Positions 23,235 to 34,630 of a DNA stretch of 35,165 bases are shown here, piece by piece. A model generated the notes under the pieces. That model searched no databases. It saw only the letters and a list, made by a program, of their open reading frames with translations, and was not told where the DNA came from. Where the stretch lies: assembly GCA_036897095.1 (NCBI GenBank), contig JAYMSP010001184.1, forward strand, positions 1 to 35,165. The letters run 5' to 3'. Every line of letters begins with the position of its first letter. Position 1 is the first letter of the stretch. Made by a program: the position numbers and the translations under genes. This DNA comes from Plantago elongata. Its lineage: Eukaryota > Streptophyta > Magnoliopsida > Lamiales > Plantaginaceae.

Positions 23235-26200
23235 ATGGAGACAAGAAGAACAAAACGAACCCCATTTATGTTCATCTGTTTCTTCCTCTTCTTGAGTGTT
23301 TATCTTGCTGAGTGTTTATCTTCAGATGGACAAGCTCTGCTTACTCTTCTTGCAGGAACTGAACCAAAATCATCATCTGTGTTGTCTTCTTGGAACCCTT
23401 CAAGCTCAACTCCATGTTCATGGCAAGGGATAACTTGTTCTCCTCAAGAAAGGGTCATTTCAGTTTCAATCCCAAACACATTTCTCAACCTGTCTTCACT
23501 TCCTTCAGATATTTCATCCCTTTCATCTCTTCAGCTTCTCAATCTGTCGACCACTAATATTTCTGGTTCAATCCCTGCTTCTTTTGGCTCTCTGTCTCAG
23601 CTTCATCTCTTGGACTTGTCCTCTAACTCTCTCTCAGGTTCTATTCCACAAGAACTAGGAAAACTCAGTTCACTTCAGTTCCTTTTCCTCAACTCTAATG
23701 GGCTCACTGGCAGCATTCCTTCACAGTTGGCTAATCTTTCTTCACTCCAAGTCCTCTGTCTGCAAGATAATCTCCTCAATGGCTCTATTCCTTCCCAATT
23801 AGGGTCCCTCTTGTCCCTCCAGCAGCTCAGGATTGGCGGAAACCCGTATTTAACCGGTGACATTCCATCCCAGTTAGGCCTATTGACGAACCTAACGACC
23901 CTTGGTGTAGCTGCAACAGGACTGTCTGGTGTGATTCCGCCAACATTGGGGAAATTGGTCAATCTTCAGACATTAGCCCTTTATGATACTGAAGTTTCTG
24001 GTTCTATTCCACCTGAGTTAGGCTCATGTTCAGAGTTGAGGAACTTGTATTTGCATATGAACAAGCTCACTGGTCCTATTCCTCCACAGCTTGGCAAGCT
24101 GCAGAAGCTTACTAGCATGCTTTTGTGGGGTAATACGCTCTCAGGTTCGATTCCTGGCGAGCTGTCGAATTGTTCTGAGCTTGTTGTTCTTGATTTGTCT
24201 GCAAATGACTTGTCTGGTGAGATTCCTGGTGAGTTGGGGAGCCTTGTGGTTCTTGAGCAGCTTCATTTGTCAGATAATGCACTCACTGGCTCAATACCAA
24301 GAGAGTTGAGCAAATGTGCTAGCTTAACTACCCTTCAGCTTGATAAGAACCAGCTATCAGGTCCAATTCCTAGCGAAATCGGCGAACTAAAGTCTTTGCA
24401 GAGTCTCTTCTTGTGGGGAAATTCGGTCTCCGGTACAATACCGCCGGCATTTGGGAACTGCACGGAGCTGTATGCACTTGACATTTCAAGAAACAAGCTG
24501 ACAGGATCAATACCAGAAGAGATATTCAACTTAAAGAAACTGAGCAAGCTGTTGTTGCTTGGGAATTCTTTGACAGGTTTGTTGCCACCAAGTGTAGCAA
24601 GATGCCAGTCACTTGTGAGACTGAGGCTCGGTGAGAATCAGCTCTCAGGTCAGATTCCCAAAGAAATTGGCCTATTGCAAAACCTTGTGTTTCTTGATTT
24701 GTATATGAATCATTTTTCTGGTGGTTTGCCTTCTGAGATATCTAACATCACAGTTCTTGAGTTGTTAGATGTGCATAATAATCACCTAACTGGGGATATA
24801 CCTCCTCAGTTGGGAACCCTTGTCAATTTAGAGCAGCTTGATCTTAGTAGGAATAGTTTTACAGGTGAGATCCCCGAGAGTTTTGGTAATTTTAGCTACT
24901 TGAATAAACTCATCCTGAACAATAACCTGTTGACAGGAACCATTCCAAAGTCTGTTAGCTATTTGCAGAAAATAACTCTGCTTGATTTAAGCTCCAATAG
25001 TCTTACTGGCTCAATCCCATACGAAATAGGTGACTTGACAAGTTTAACTATTAGTTTGGATTTGAGCTCTAATAGGTTGATTGGTGAAATTCCAGAGGAA
25101 ATGTCTAGTTTAACTCAGTTGCAGTCACTTGACCTTTCGCGTAACATGCTTTATGGAAGGATTGCAGTTCTGAGTTCTCTTACCAGTCTCACTTACTTAA
25201 ACGTGTCGTATAACAACTTCTCTGGTCCAATTCCTGTCACACCTTTCTTCCGGACCCTAACCACGAATTCGTTCCTTGAAAATGATCACCTCTGTGAATC
25301 ATTCGATGGAACCACTTGTTCTTTGCGTCTGAGTAGAAGAAAGGGTTTGAAGGCTGCCAAAACTGTAGCTCTAGTTGGTATAGTGCTTATTTCCATAGTG
25401 ATGGTTCTTTTTGCTATTTGGATATTACTGACAAGGAAACAGAAATACATAATTGATAAGTCCGGCATGTCAGCACCTACAGAAGAGGATTTCTCTTATC
25501 CATGGACTTTCATTCCATTTCAGAAGCTCAACTTCAGTATTGATGACATCTTGAATTGCTTGAGAGATGAAAATGTTATAGGAAAAGGATGTTCTGGCGT
25601 GGTATACAAGGCAGAAATGCCAAATGGTGAGCTGATTGCTGTGAAGAAGCTTTGGAAAACAAAGAAAGATGAAGAGATAATTATAGACTCATTTGCTGCT
25701 GAAATTCAAATTCTTGGGCACATCAGGCACAGAAATATAGTGAAGCTTCTGGGCTACTGTTCCAATAAGAGTGTGAAGCTCCTTCTTTACAATTTCATGC
25801 CGAACGGGAATCTCCAGCAGCTTCTGCAGAATAACAGGAACTTGGACTGGGAAACTAGGTACAAGATTGCTGTTGGGACAGCCCAGTGTCTTTCTTATCT
25901 TCATCATGATTGCTTGCCGGCAATTCTTCATAGGGACGTGAAATGCAATAATATACTCCTGGATTCCAAGTATGAGGCATATTTGGCTGATTTTGGGCTT
26001 GCAAAGCTAATGAATTCGCCGAACTATCAACAGGCGATGTCCAGAGTTGCAGGTTCATATGGTTACATTGCACCAGGCAAGTGTTCCAGTTATTTACTCA
26101 GCTCTTACGATATGTTGCTGCTTTAGAAAAAATTATGGAATAAAACCATTTTTTGAATTAATGCATTTAATAGTTCTAGGCATTATTCCTACATTCTTTA

Positions 26201-26630
26201 TTTGGATGCCCTTAATTAATTTGTTGTATGTTTTCTTGTATCAGAGTACGGATACACCGTCAACATAACAGAAAAGAGTGATGTATATAGCTATGGAGTT
26301 GTTCTGCTTGAGATTGTAAGTGGGCGAAGTGCAGTTGAGCCTCAAATTGGCGATGGCCTACACATTGTGGAGTGGGTGAAGAAGAAAATGGGAAGCTTTG
26401 AACCAGCTGTGTCAGTATTGGATCCCAAGCTTCAAGGACTGCCTGATCAAATGGTGCAAGAAATGCTCCAGACTCTCGGGATCGCCATGTTTTGTGTGAA
26501 TTCATCACCAGCTGAGAGGCCAACCATGAAAGAAGTTGTCGCACTTCTAATGGAAGTAAAGAGTACACCTGATCAAGAGACCGCGAAAACTTCTCAGCCT
26601 TTAATAAAACAGTCCTTGGCTCATAGCTGA
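23235..26630 (+). CDS. RGI5: LRR receptor-like kinase, RGI5-type (root meristem growth factor receptor family)
   Basis: Exons 23235-26076 and 26245-26630 total 3228 bases, 1075 residues, near the 1072 of Arabidopsis RGI5 (At1g34110). RGI kinases sit in the plasma membrane and perceive sulfated RGF/GLV peptides to maintain the root meristem; that role is known for Arabidopsis and inferred here. Visible parts: signal peptide about 1-29, LRR N-cap with CSWQGITC, about two dozen LRRs (about 75-670), a membrane span at about 709-732, and a kinase from about 775. Kinase motifs are GKGCSG (783-788), catalytic Lys804 in IAVKK, HRD 899-901 (an RD kinase), DFG from 919, and APE whose Glu948 codon is split by the intron. 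The tail KTSQPLIKQS matches RGI5. The intron starts with GC (gcaagt), while the position itself is conserved in the family. Reading through it would add about 16 residues and stop at 26126, losing half the kinase. Confidence 0.92.
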
Positions 26631-26978
26631 TGTAGTGAGCATGCGCATAGTTGTTAGTCACAATGTTTGTTAGTTTTAGAAGATTTAGTGATCATAGTTT
26701 TTTGTTCTTTATGAGTAGGGTAGCTAGGGATTGAAGTTTATTCTGAGAAGCTGAAGCTAAGTTCCTGATTTGAACAATGGCATTTGGAAATTTGTTGTAC
26801 AGTTTAACTTCTCGTACGATGTTTAGTGTTGGAAATCTGATTCCTCTTCATGCTCATGTGTTCGATTTAGGTAATAATTTACCGACGTTCAATCCGACAA
26901 AGTTTCCATGTTCTATGTACATATATAGTTGGGTACTCAATTAAATGTTACAAAGAACCAATTTTTTCTTTTTTAAAA

Positions 26979-26996
26979 TATATATATATATATATA
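26979..26996. repeat. (TA)9 microsatellite
   Basis: A short uninterrupted TA run in the 3' flank of the LRR kinase gene. Confidence 0.9.
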
Positions 26997-27321
26997 AACT
27001 AAAACTCCTATGATTTTTTTTCTTTTTCTCTTTTACTCCTATTATTTAATTTGGTTAGTGTTGTAACTGATGAATGATTTTCACTAGGGTTTGACTTGTT
27101 ATTAATGTATGACAAGTAGACTATAGGAGTTGTGTTGTTATATGCGCTGTTGTTGAGTTGTGTTTGATGGTTTTATGTTCTAACAAACGACCTAAGGATG
27201 TTTGATCCGACCCTTTTCGTGAATTTGGTTTTGTTTGTATGTCTGTTCCTAATATGATGTGTTTTGTAAGTGTATGTGATATAAATTCAGTATATATTTA
27301 ATTTAGAGTTGCATCAATGAA

Positions 27322-27690
27322 TTTTGAGTTACTCTGTAGCAGAAGAATAGTTAAATCAATAATGTTTTGTTTCATAATGTGAATGATTATACCTCGTAAA
27401 TGCATTGGTTTACACATTCTCACTATCCTCATATGATTGAAACAAGCTACACAACTTGATATCATAAATTATATATCCATTCTAACTAATAATGTGTTTT
27501 TCAATTTTTTAAACTTGAGTTACTCTACTTGATGGATGTAGAAGTAGAAGAAGAATATATGAATCAATTATGTTTTGTTTCATAATGCAAATTCTTCTAA
27601 CTCGTAAATGCATTGGTTTACACATCGCCACTGTCCTCATATGATTGAAACAAACTACGCAACTTGATATCACCGATCAAATTATGGGTG
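27322..27690. repeat. Direct duplication, about 190-208 bases per unit
   Basis: Unit one (about 27322-27475) and unit two (about 27513-27685) share gagttactct, atgttttgtttcataatg, tcgtaaatgcattggttta, cctcatatgattgaaaca and acttgatatca in the same order, with substitutions and small indels. Neither shows coding capacity. Confidence 0.8.
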
Positions 27691-28016
27691 ATATTAGCAT
27701 TATGCATTGTAAACTTTGCGTTCACTTCTGTAGAAGTGTGAAGCTCGAAAGAATAGCCAAGCGGCTGTTTTTTACTAATGATTATTTATTGAAGATTATT
27801 GATTATTGATCATAATCTACGTCAGTGATTATCTGACTGTCCTATCTGCATGCAACTAAAACATAATGTATTAGAAACGAAGCCTCGTTATAGAGTTTTT
27901 GATTCTTGGATCAGTGAATTTAATAGTTGACTAAATTGATCATTTAATTATTCATAATGAAGCATCTAAGGTATGCTCACTAATGCCTGAGCTATTCATG
28001 TATTATCTTATACAGG

Positions 28017-28600
28017 TACCTTCTGAAGTTAACTTTGGTGTTGAAGCTTCAAGATATTGCTCTGAAGGAAAGGTATGCTAATGCGTTCGCTTTTTTATAT
28101 ATACTTCTTTTGCGAAGCTTACATCTCGGTTTCATATAACTCCGATGCTACTACGAGCACATTAGTTGGAAACTTCACTATCTCAAGAAAGGAAATTGTA
28201 TTTCACCAAATGTGCAGATGAATTAGCTTTGTATATCTCCTTGCTGCCGTCCTTTTTGCTTGAGCTCTCTGCAAGCTGATTAAATTAGTTGTGAACTGTT
28301 TTTCAGTGTGACTGGTGATTTTAGTGTTCTTCATCAACTCCTAGTTGATCAACCTAATATTCCACAAGATGAAGGTAAATTTCTAAATACCTAATGAGAT
28401 ATACCTTGTTTGTCCTTGGATTAATATTAAGTGGTATCTGATATCTGGAATTGATGAAACTTGCCGATTTAGGCTTTTTTTCACTTATGCAGTGCGATCC
28501 ATATGCGACATTGTGTTTACTGAAGAAGTCTCTTGTTGATGATGTTTGTGGCGAACTCTTTGGCCTTGTGGCAAGTGAACATAAACTTCATTAGACTAAA
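28017..28600 (+). other. Unidentified exon-like fragments
   Basis: Three short stretches are bordered by splice-like signals: 28017-28073 (acag before, gtatgc after), about 28307-28376 (tttttcag before, gtaaat after), and about 28494-28590 (tatgcag before). Possible readings are VPSEVNFGVEASRYCSEGK, then TGDFSVLHQLLVDQPNIP, then CDPYATLCLLKKSLVDDV. No single reading phase joins all three without a stop, and I do not recognise a family. They may be scraps of a decayed gene or chance. No start codon can be assigned. Confidence 0.25.
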
Positions 28601-29104
28601 TTCTCAGTAGCTCTAGATTTTCAATGTTCCCTTTTAGAAGATTATGTTAAATTTCTCCTGCATGACTGAAATTGATTTCACATTATGTAGTTACCAGACC
28701 AATTTTTCTTCCCACCCCCCAACACCATTGTAGGGTCTGTTTTTCATTACAATTACTTGGTTTAAAATTAAAAACTTGTTGAAATCTTTCAATCATTCAA
28801 TTGTAAGTTTCAGTTTTTCAATCATTAAAACAAGAAGTTCTAGCGATGTAGGTTGGTGTGATTACAACAACAGCTAGTGTTGAATTTTCACCAGTGCCTT
28901 ACATCTATAATCTAAGCTGTTAAAGACCTAAAAGTCCACGCGAAGCGCTTACAGCCGAACGTGTCTGCAGTTGCAAACAATATTTTCATAACTTTCTCTG
29001 TTTTGACATGCACGAAGCCTTTTAACCTGCCTGTTCTAAACCTCATCGTCACTTCTGAAAATTCTTCAACTACAAGAAGTAAACGTCCATAGATGTCAGC
29101 TTCA

Positions 29105-30040
29105 TCTAGTAAAATATTTGGCAAGACTTTCACTAATTTCATTCAAGTGAGGAGCAACAAATTTCTCGAAGAATCTTCTGTCCGTCCAAGTGCTAAGAAT
29201 ACTAAGGCGAGGCCATTCTTTAAAGCAGGTTCTTATGTTCCAGAACCCATAAAACACTCAGTTGCGGCTTGTATTTCTTCTCAACACTGCACGCGAGTGC
29301 CACGGGATGATAGACGATGGAATTCATTGTGTACTTCCCGGTGGCAAGTAAAACCTCTTTAGCCCGGTTCATGTTCTCCAACGACGAACCAAACACTGCC
29401 GGTGCTTCCGTAATTATCCCCAAATATCATCTTCCGAAAGACCGATTTCACAAAAAGCCTTCAATTTGCTCTCCAAGGTCTTCGACGACAAACCAAACAG
29501 TTGTGGTGCCTTCCTGATTATCCCCGATAAATCATCTTCCGAGCAACCCAATTCATGAAACCACTGCAACTTGCGCTCACAATTCTCCTCATTCGTTGAG
29601 TGAACAAATTTAACAACTTGAAGAAACTCCTGTCAGCCCCAAGTCATATCAGCTCTATCCACAAACTCCTTCATCACTTCGGGTTTCTGCAACGATGCAA
29701 GTTCTTACGCATCTGATCCATGCCCATGTCACAGCTCAACAAGTAGTCAATATTTGCCACCAATGTCTCCAAATCATTAGACAAGAAGTTGTGCGAGCTG
29801 GTCAAGAGATTCAACACTTCGGCTTTGGAACCTAACAAGCCATCTAAGACAGTTAAATCTGGTGCAATCGTTTTCGACAAGCTACTTGTAAGAATTGAAT
29901 CATTGGAAATTATCCCACAATATAAACATTTGAGAAACCAAAGTTGAGGAAATGCTCAAATTGAGCAAGAACAGGTTTTCATGACTCTTTCCAGTTGGGT
30001 TTTGGAAAAGTCATTGTCAATCAGAAAATAAATGACCGAA
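29105..30040 (-). pseudogene. mTERF-family (organellar transcription termination factor-like) pseudogene
   Basis: Plant mTERF proteins are helical-repeat nucleic-acid binders in chloroplasts and mitochondria. On the minus strand, in order, one can read FLIDNDFSKTQLERVMKTC (about 29970-30030), NFGFSNVYIVG, TIAPDLTVLDGLLGSKAEVL and LLSCDMGMDQMRKNL (29680-29880), KFVHSTNEENCERKLQWF, ELGCSEDDLSGIIRKAPQLF, IGLSEDDIWG, then IITEAPAVFGSSLENMNRAKE (about 29420), and finally FFEKFVAPHLNEISESLAKY ending near 29110. These are the repeat motifs of the large plant At5g07900-type subfamily. The segments lie in several frames, with at least four breaks, so no full protein can be made. A minus-strand open frame at 30042-30233 (LYLYTKPLIVQHK) may be the decayed transit-peptide region. 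Confidence 0.82.
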
Positions 30041-30361
30041 TCTATTGGTTGGGTTCTTTACATGGACAACCCGCGAGACCACCTGAGGTGATATCTGATG
30101 TTTCCCAATCAAAAACTCTCAATTTGTGCTGTACAATTAGTGGTTTTGTGTACAAGTAGAGAAATGACAACGAGGATTCAGCCAAGCATAATTCCAACAA
30201 GTAATAAACAGTGACACAACATACCAAAAGCAAAGTACTTCAAGTCCATAACACACCAAACAAACAAAACATAATAAATAATCTTGAGTCCAGAACACAC
30301 CATACATCCTAATTACTATTACATACCTCAAAACATAAATTAATTCAAGTCCAGAAAATCC

Positions 30362-30796
30362 TAATAACTTAGAAATACGACGAACTTGAGAACAAATTGA
30401 AGAATCTGAACACCACTATCTATGTGTTTAAGAGGGAGGCAGAGATATAGTCTCTTACCCTCGCGTCAAATCAGCCAGTTGAAACTCAAGAAATGGGTAT
30501 CATGAACTCAGAGATGAAGCAATTCACATTTGCTGAATTTGCTGCGAGAGTGAGGTCAATTGGACCTGCACCTATTCCATTCTTCTAACAATTTAACCTC
30601 ACCCTCATAGCAAATGTGAATTGCTTCATCTCTGAGTTTGTTTATGATATACCGCTTCTTGAGCTTCAACCGGCAACCGGCTGATTTGGAGGTCCACGGT
30701 TTGACACGAGGTAAGACACTCTATATTTGCATCCCTTTTGAACATATAGACCGTGTTCAGATTCTTCAATTTGTTCTCAAATTCTTAGTAATTCTC
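30362..30796. repeat. Long imperfect inverted repeat (foldback)
   Basis: Left arm about 30362-30560 and right arm about 30588-30796 are reverse complements with moderate divergence and some indels. Two blocks are perfect: 28 bases (30386-30413 against 30753-30780) and 30 bases (30505-30534 against 30609-30638). The loop is only about 30-60 bases. Read outward from the centre, both arms show a gene-like order including gag|gtaag, a plausible splice donor. The left arm lies just upstream of, and in the same orientation as, the minus-strand mTERF relic, so the arms may be two head-to-head copies of an mTERF 5' leader. Confidence 0.85.
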
Positions 30797-31451
30797 TGAA
30801 TCAGTGTGCATCCGGATTGGGAGGTCATTTGGTTCATGTCGAAATAGTGAAAGTGGGAGGGGAAACAAACAGAGGAATTGGAGCTACTGTAAAATGAAAT
30901 ACAACCGGGCAGAAATAGAATAGCTTTTGATGGAATTGGAGATGCTGTGGAATTGTGGAATTGGAGCTCTCTAATGTACTGTAAAATGGAATTGGAGCTA
31001 GTGTGGACTGGGACTTTTAATGAAGACAGCTAGTCACAGGGCTAGAAAGGCTATGTGTTGAAGTACTAACAAGGACATTAGACCATCTCAATTGACCTGT
31101 TGTCAGAATCATGGAAAATATTTCTTTAATTTCTAACATTACTCTCCTTCCATTATTCCTTCTAAAAGGATTTATTTGGATGAGAATTTGAATATCCCAT
31201 TTGACTCGATAAATATTGATTTGGCCTAAAATACACTTAAAATATCCTACTTAAATGTTCATTCAAATATAATTTTTACCAAAATCCATCTAAATGTCCA
31301 CTCAAATGTCCATCCAAACAGCCACTTAGAGTTTGATTGGAGTAGCATCCAAATGCCCGTTTGGATGATACTAGGAGATTTTGTGTTTGTTATGGTATTT
31401 AAATGTCGAAGATCGCAATGACTGTAAAGTAACAATATTTTTCTCTACATA

Positions 31452-31616
31452 TATAACAAATCTATAATACTCTATCAAATTACAATTTTATACCAAATAC
31501 AATTTTAACAATCCCACTATAATTTCGATCACTATAACAAATTAATAATATCCTATCCAATTACAATTATATATCAAATACAATTTTAACAATTCCACTA
31601 TAATTTCGATCACTAT
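31452..31616. repeat. 81-base tandem duplication
   Basis: 31452-31532 and 31533-31613 are head-to-tail copies, both beginning tataacaaat and ending caattttaacaat, ccactataatttcgatcact. About ten differences are visible. No coding role. Confidence 0.88.
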
Positions 31617-31820
31617 TCAGATATTTAAATCGCATCATAATCAGTCCCTTAGATTTATTAAGGTGACCCTCGAGCTCGGGACTCTTGTGGAGAACAGAGA
31701 AGAAGAAGCAGAAGTAGCTGTGTAATGTTTCTGTAAAGGTACAGTAACTGTACTACCTTTTTGCACTTGTCTTTTCTATTTTTATTCGATGATCAATCTT
31801 CCTAAAAAAAAGAAAAGACA

Positions 31821-32440
31821 TTAGACATCACCACTGGTGGCCTCCCGTCATGACGGATGATTTTTCTTTCACTGATAACGCGTCGTATTCACGTTAAGAA
31901 ATTTTTTAATTTTTTTCATTTTTATTTACATATTATTCATATTATAATAGTGTTTAGATGTTGAAATTAATAAAATTATATTTTTTAAGTCGTTTTATAA
32001 TTTATTAAGGTTTAAAATTTAAATTGTTTTTATTTTGCTAAAAATATATTTAATATATTATAATAGTGTTTAGAAGTCGAAATTAGTAAAATTGTAATTT
32101 TAGAGGTTGGTTTACAATTTTAAGTTTAATTGAGAGAGAAAATGAATTAGAGATAGAATGATTCAAAAATAGTCGAGAGTAGTCTCTATTCGTAGATCTC
32201 GAAGAGACGAAGCCGTTGGTAATTTTTATATATTTTTCACATTTATATTTTTTTAGTTATTCGCGTTTGAAATTTAACAAAACATAAAAAATTAAAAAAA
32301 ATAATAAAAATGACCAACACGACAAGTGACAGCAGCAGATTGGCTGCTGCTACTCACGGTGCCAGTCAAGCGACGCAGCGTCCCAACGACGCGCCGTGAG
32401 GCGCGCCGTTATGGCACCATTGGATGCGTCACGGAGCCAC
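31821..32440. mobile_element. Possible non-autonomous DNA transposon
   Basis: The left side (cattagacatcaccactgg) has an imperfect reverse-complement partner near 32411-32433 (ggcaccattggatgcgtca), resembling ends of Harbinger-type MITEs known in dicots. The interior has an AT-rich 116-base direct repeat (31941 and 32057 onward, sharing attataatagtgtttaga) and a GC-rich end with small palindromes such as agcagcag/ctgctgct. It has no coding capacity. Ends and target-site duplications are uncertain, so this is tentative. Confidence 0.35.
31941..32135. repeat. Direct repeat with 116-base period
   Basis: attataatagtgtttagatg at 31941 and a near-identical start at 32057 are each followed by similar 65-70 base tracts (gaaattaataaaatt against gaaattagtaaaatt). 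It lies within the possible transposon. Confidence 0.7.
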
Positions 32441-33420
32441 TATTGGGGCCAGTTGTAGAGAGCAGAACACACATTTATGCTACTGTCCTCTACCTTTCGG
32501 TGGTCTAAAATCTGAACGAACCGAATGTCTCGGATCGGTTTGACCCGGTTCGGATCCCAGTCTATTCCGGTTTCAAATCGTTTTCGGTCCGGTTTTAGAC
32601 CCATAAACCTTTCTAGTTCTCGACGATCATTCTATATTTGAGAAGTATATCGGTTAATGAAGTTATGAAAATACCCGGTAGATGATTGAAAATAATTGAT
32701 TCTGTGAAAAAATAAGGATGATTATATTTATGTTAGTAAAATTGATCTTTAGCCCTTTTTTTTTCTTCCAAACACACCAAATGACTAAAATAAACTCACC
32801 AAAAGCGCTTGCAGGACTTATTAAAGCCATTGATCCAATCTTCTTTTTCTTAAACAAATATGCTAGAGTTATTGCCCTGGTCTCTAGTAGGAGGAGATGG
32901 GAAGTAGATTACTCTATTTTTCAACTGCTGATGAATAATGTATATTAACCAAAGCCGTTAAGTGCTTTCTTCCTATACTAAAAGGTCTCTTAATTAATCC
33001 TAGATAAATGCACGCTTAACTTGGAGCTTATTGTTTTGGGCTGGCTCCGCGCCAAGAAAAAAGAGTTACTTCCTAGAATACACGTATGTCCGAAAAATTA
33101 TACGAGAAAAGGAAATTGAAAATGAAATCTCACGAGAAGAAAGTAAACTATCAAAAAATATTTAAAAATGATATCGAAGCACAACTTAATTGATAATACG
33201 ATTTATCACCAATTAAAAATGGTGATTTGACCCATTCAACCTGAATCCGACAACGAATTTAGGCCTGGCCCAAAATCAACCCATCAGTCGGGCTTGAACA
33301 TAATTTTAGGCCCATGGACCCATACTTGAACTTGACTTTGAGCCCATGGGACCCGGTCCAGCCCAAGTTCGGCCCGTAGTATATATACACTTGTATATTT
33401 CAACCGATTAAATACTCACA

Positions 33421-33577
<157 letters not shown>

Positions 33578-33794
33578 CATAATGCAACAGCAAGAACATA
33601 AACAGCACTTAAGATAATATGGGAATGAACGGAGACAACAAGAATCTAGTGGATTGTATATTGCCAAAGTCGCATACCATAATATAATCCACGTTAAGTT
33701 CAACTCGGTCACATACCAACTTAAACCCCAACTGACACAAAAACAAACAGTGCAGCCATATTTAATTTAGCAAATATAGAACAGTGGTAGGAAC

Positions 33795-34630
33795 CTGCTG
33801 TTATCTCCCCTTCCGGTCCGGCTGTCTTAAGTATGGGTCCATTTTGTGCATCCTTATCTTTATCTTGTGCATTGGACTTGGTATCCTTCATTGACTTTAA
33901 GTTCCCGCCACTTTGTTGACCCCCAGTTTGTGGACTAGATGCCTAAATAATGAACTCGGGACTATTAGAGGACAACCAAAAATCAAACAAACAAGATTCC
34001 AAAGAAAATGGCAAGTCATGATTTTAGGCAATAAATTATATACCATGAAAGGTAAATGAACAAAAAAGAATGTTCAAGAAAATCACAAACCCTGTTTAAT
34101 ATGGACTGTTCAGCATCAACTCCCCTTTTAGAAGACCGGCCTTTCAGTTCCTCTTCGCGCTTTTGTCTATCCATCCTACCAATAAACAGCATAAAATTGT
34201 TCTAAGAACAAGATATTGGAAAGCTGGAAACATAGGACGATGAGAGTTGGATGATTCATATGGACATAATCATCTGGTGCCCAAATAGGAACAGGAGGGA
34301 TCTAGAATAGGAAGAAGTTTTGTAAGAAGATACCTCCTTTGGACTAAACGGATGAAATGTTGTGGAGGAACAAATGCCCGTTCCATGTCAACAAGTGCCA
34401 CTACCATATTTCTCGCTTCTGTCTTAAATCCTTCCAGTGCTGTTGTAGCAATTGCAATAACCTAAATGAGCAGTAGCAGATACTACTCAATTAAAAAAAA
34501 AATGACACGTATTTATTGCATGGAGAAAGTATTTATAAAGTATTACCTCTCGCTTAAAAGGAGGATATCTTCCAAGACCAGGTGTGCCATTGGCAGCAGC
34601 AGAGACAATTTCAATAAGTACTCGGTGCAC
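33795..34630 (-). CDS. DRP2-type dynamin-related protein, partial (four internal exons)
   Basis: Exons in transcription order on the minus strand: 34630-34547, 34461-34334, 34175-34091, 33942-33795, with GT-AG borders and matching phases. They read [20 protein letters not shown] and [28 protein letters not shown], then [38 protein letters not shown], then AEQSILN; and [14 protein letters not shown], then [12 protein letters not shown]. This matches the stalk end and the linker just before the PH domain of plant DRP2A/DRP2B (about 910 residues), GTPases that act in clathrin-coated vesicle formation at the plasma membrane and trans-Golgi. The GTPase domain would lie right of the window. The next exon should open the PH domain (GFLLKKS), and I find no such sequence between 26.6 and 33.8 kb on either strand. 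The gene may therefore be 3'-truncated, or have a very long intron with its end outside the window. The visible exons have no stops or shifts. Confidence 0.85.

Larger units (their letters stand above)
26631..28016. other. Intergenic DNA downstream of the LRR kinase
   Basis: It contains the likely 3' untranslated region up to about 26930, a (TA)9 microsatellite at 26979-26996, and a roughly 200-base direct duplication (separate entry). No gene is recognised. Confidence 0.5.
30797..33420. other. Repeat-rich intergenic DNA
   Basis: No complete gene is recognised. 30860-31010 carries three to four short copies of a ggaattggagct motif with ctgtaaaatg. 31663-31725 is a possible terminal exon (acceptor-like taag before it, reading TLELGTLVENREEEAEVAV then TAA), too short to assign. 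32515-32610 is rich in ccggtt/cggttc words and 33230-33380 in gcccatgg-type words, common low-complexity patterns in plant intergenic DNA. Separate entries cover the tandem repeats and the transposon-like block. Confidence 0.45.

Noticed and set aside
26260-26661. Minus-strand 133-residue open frame
   Set aside because: It is antisense to the second kinase exon of the LRR receptor, whose sense frame has clear family motifs.
27740-27765. tRNA-like word tagccaagcggc
   Set aside because: No acceptor, anticodon or T arms can be folded around it.
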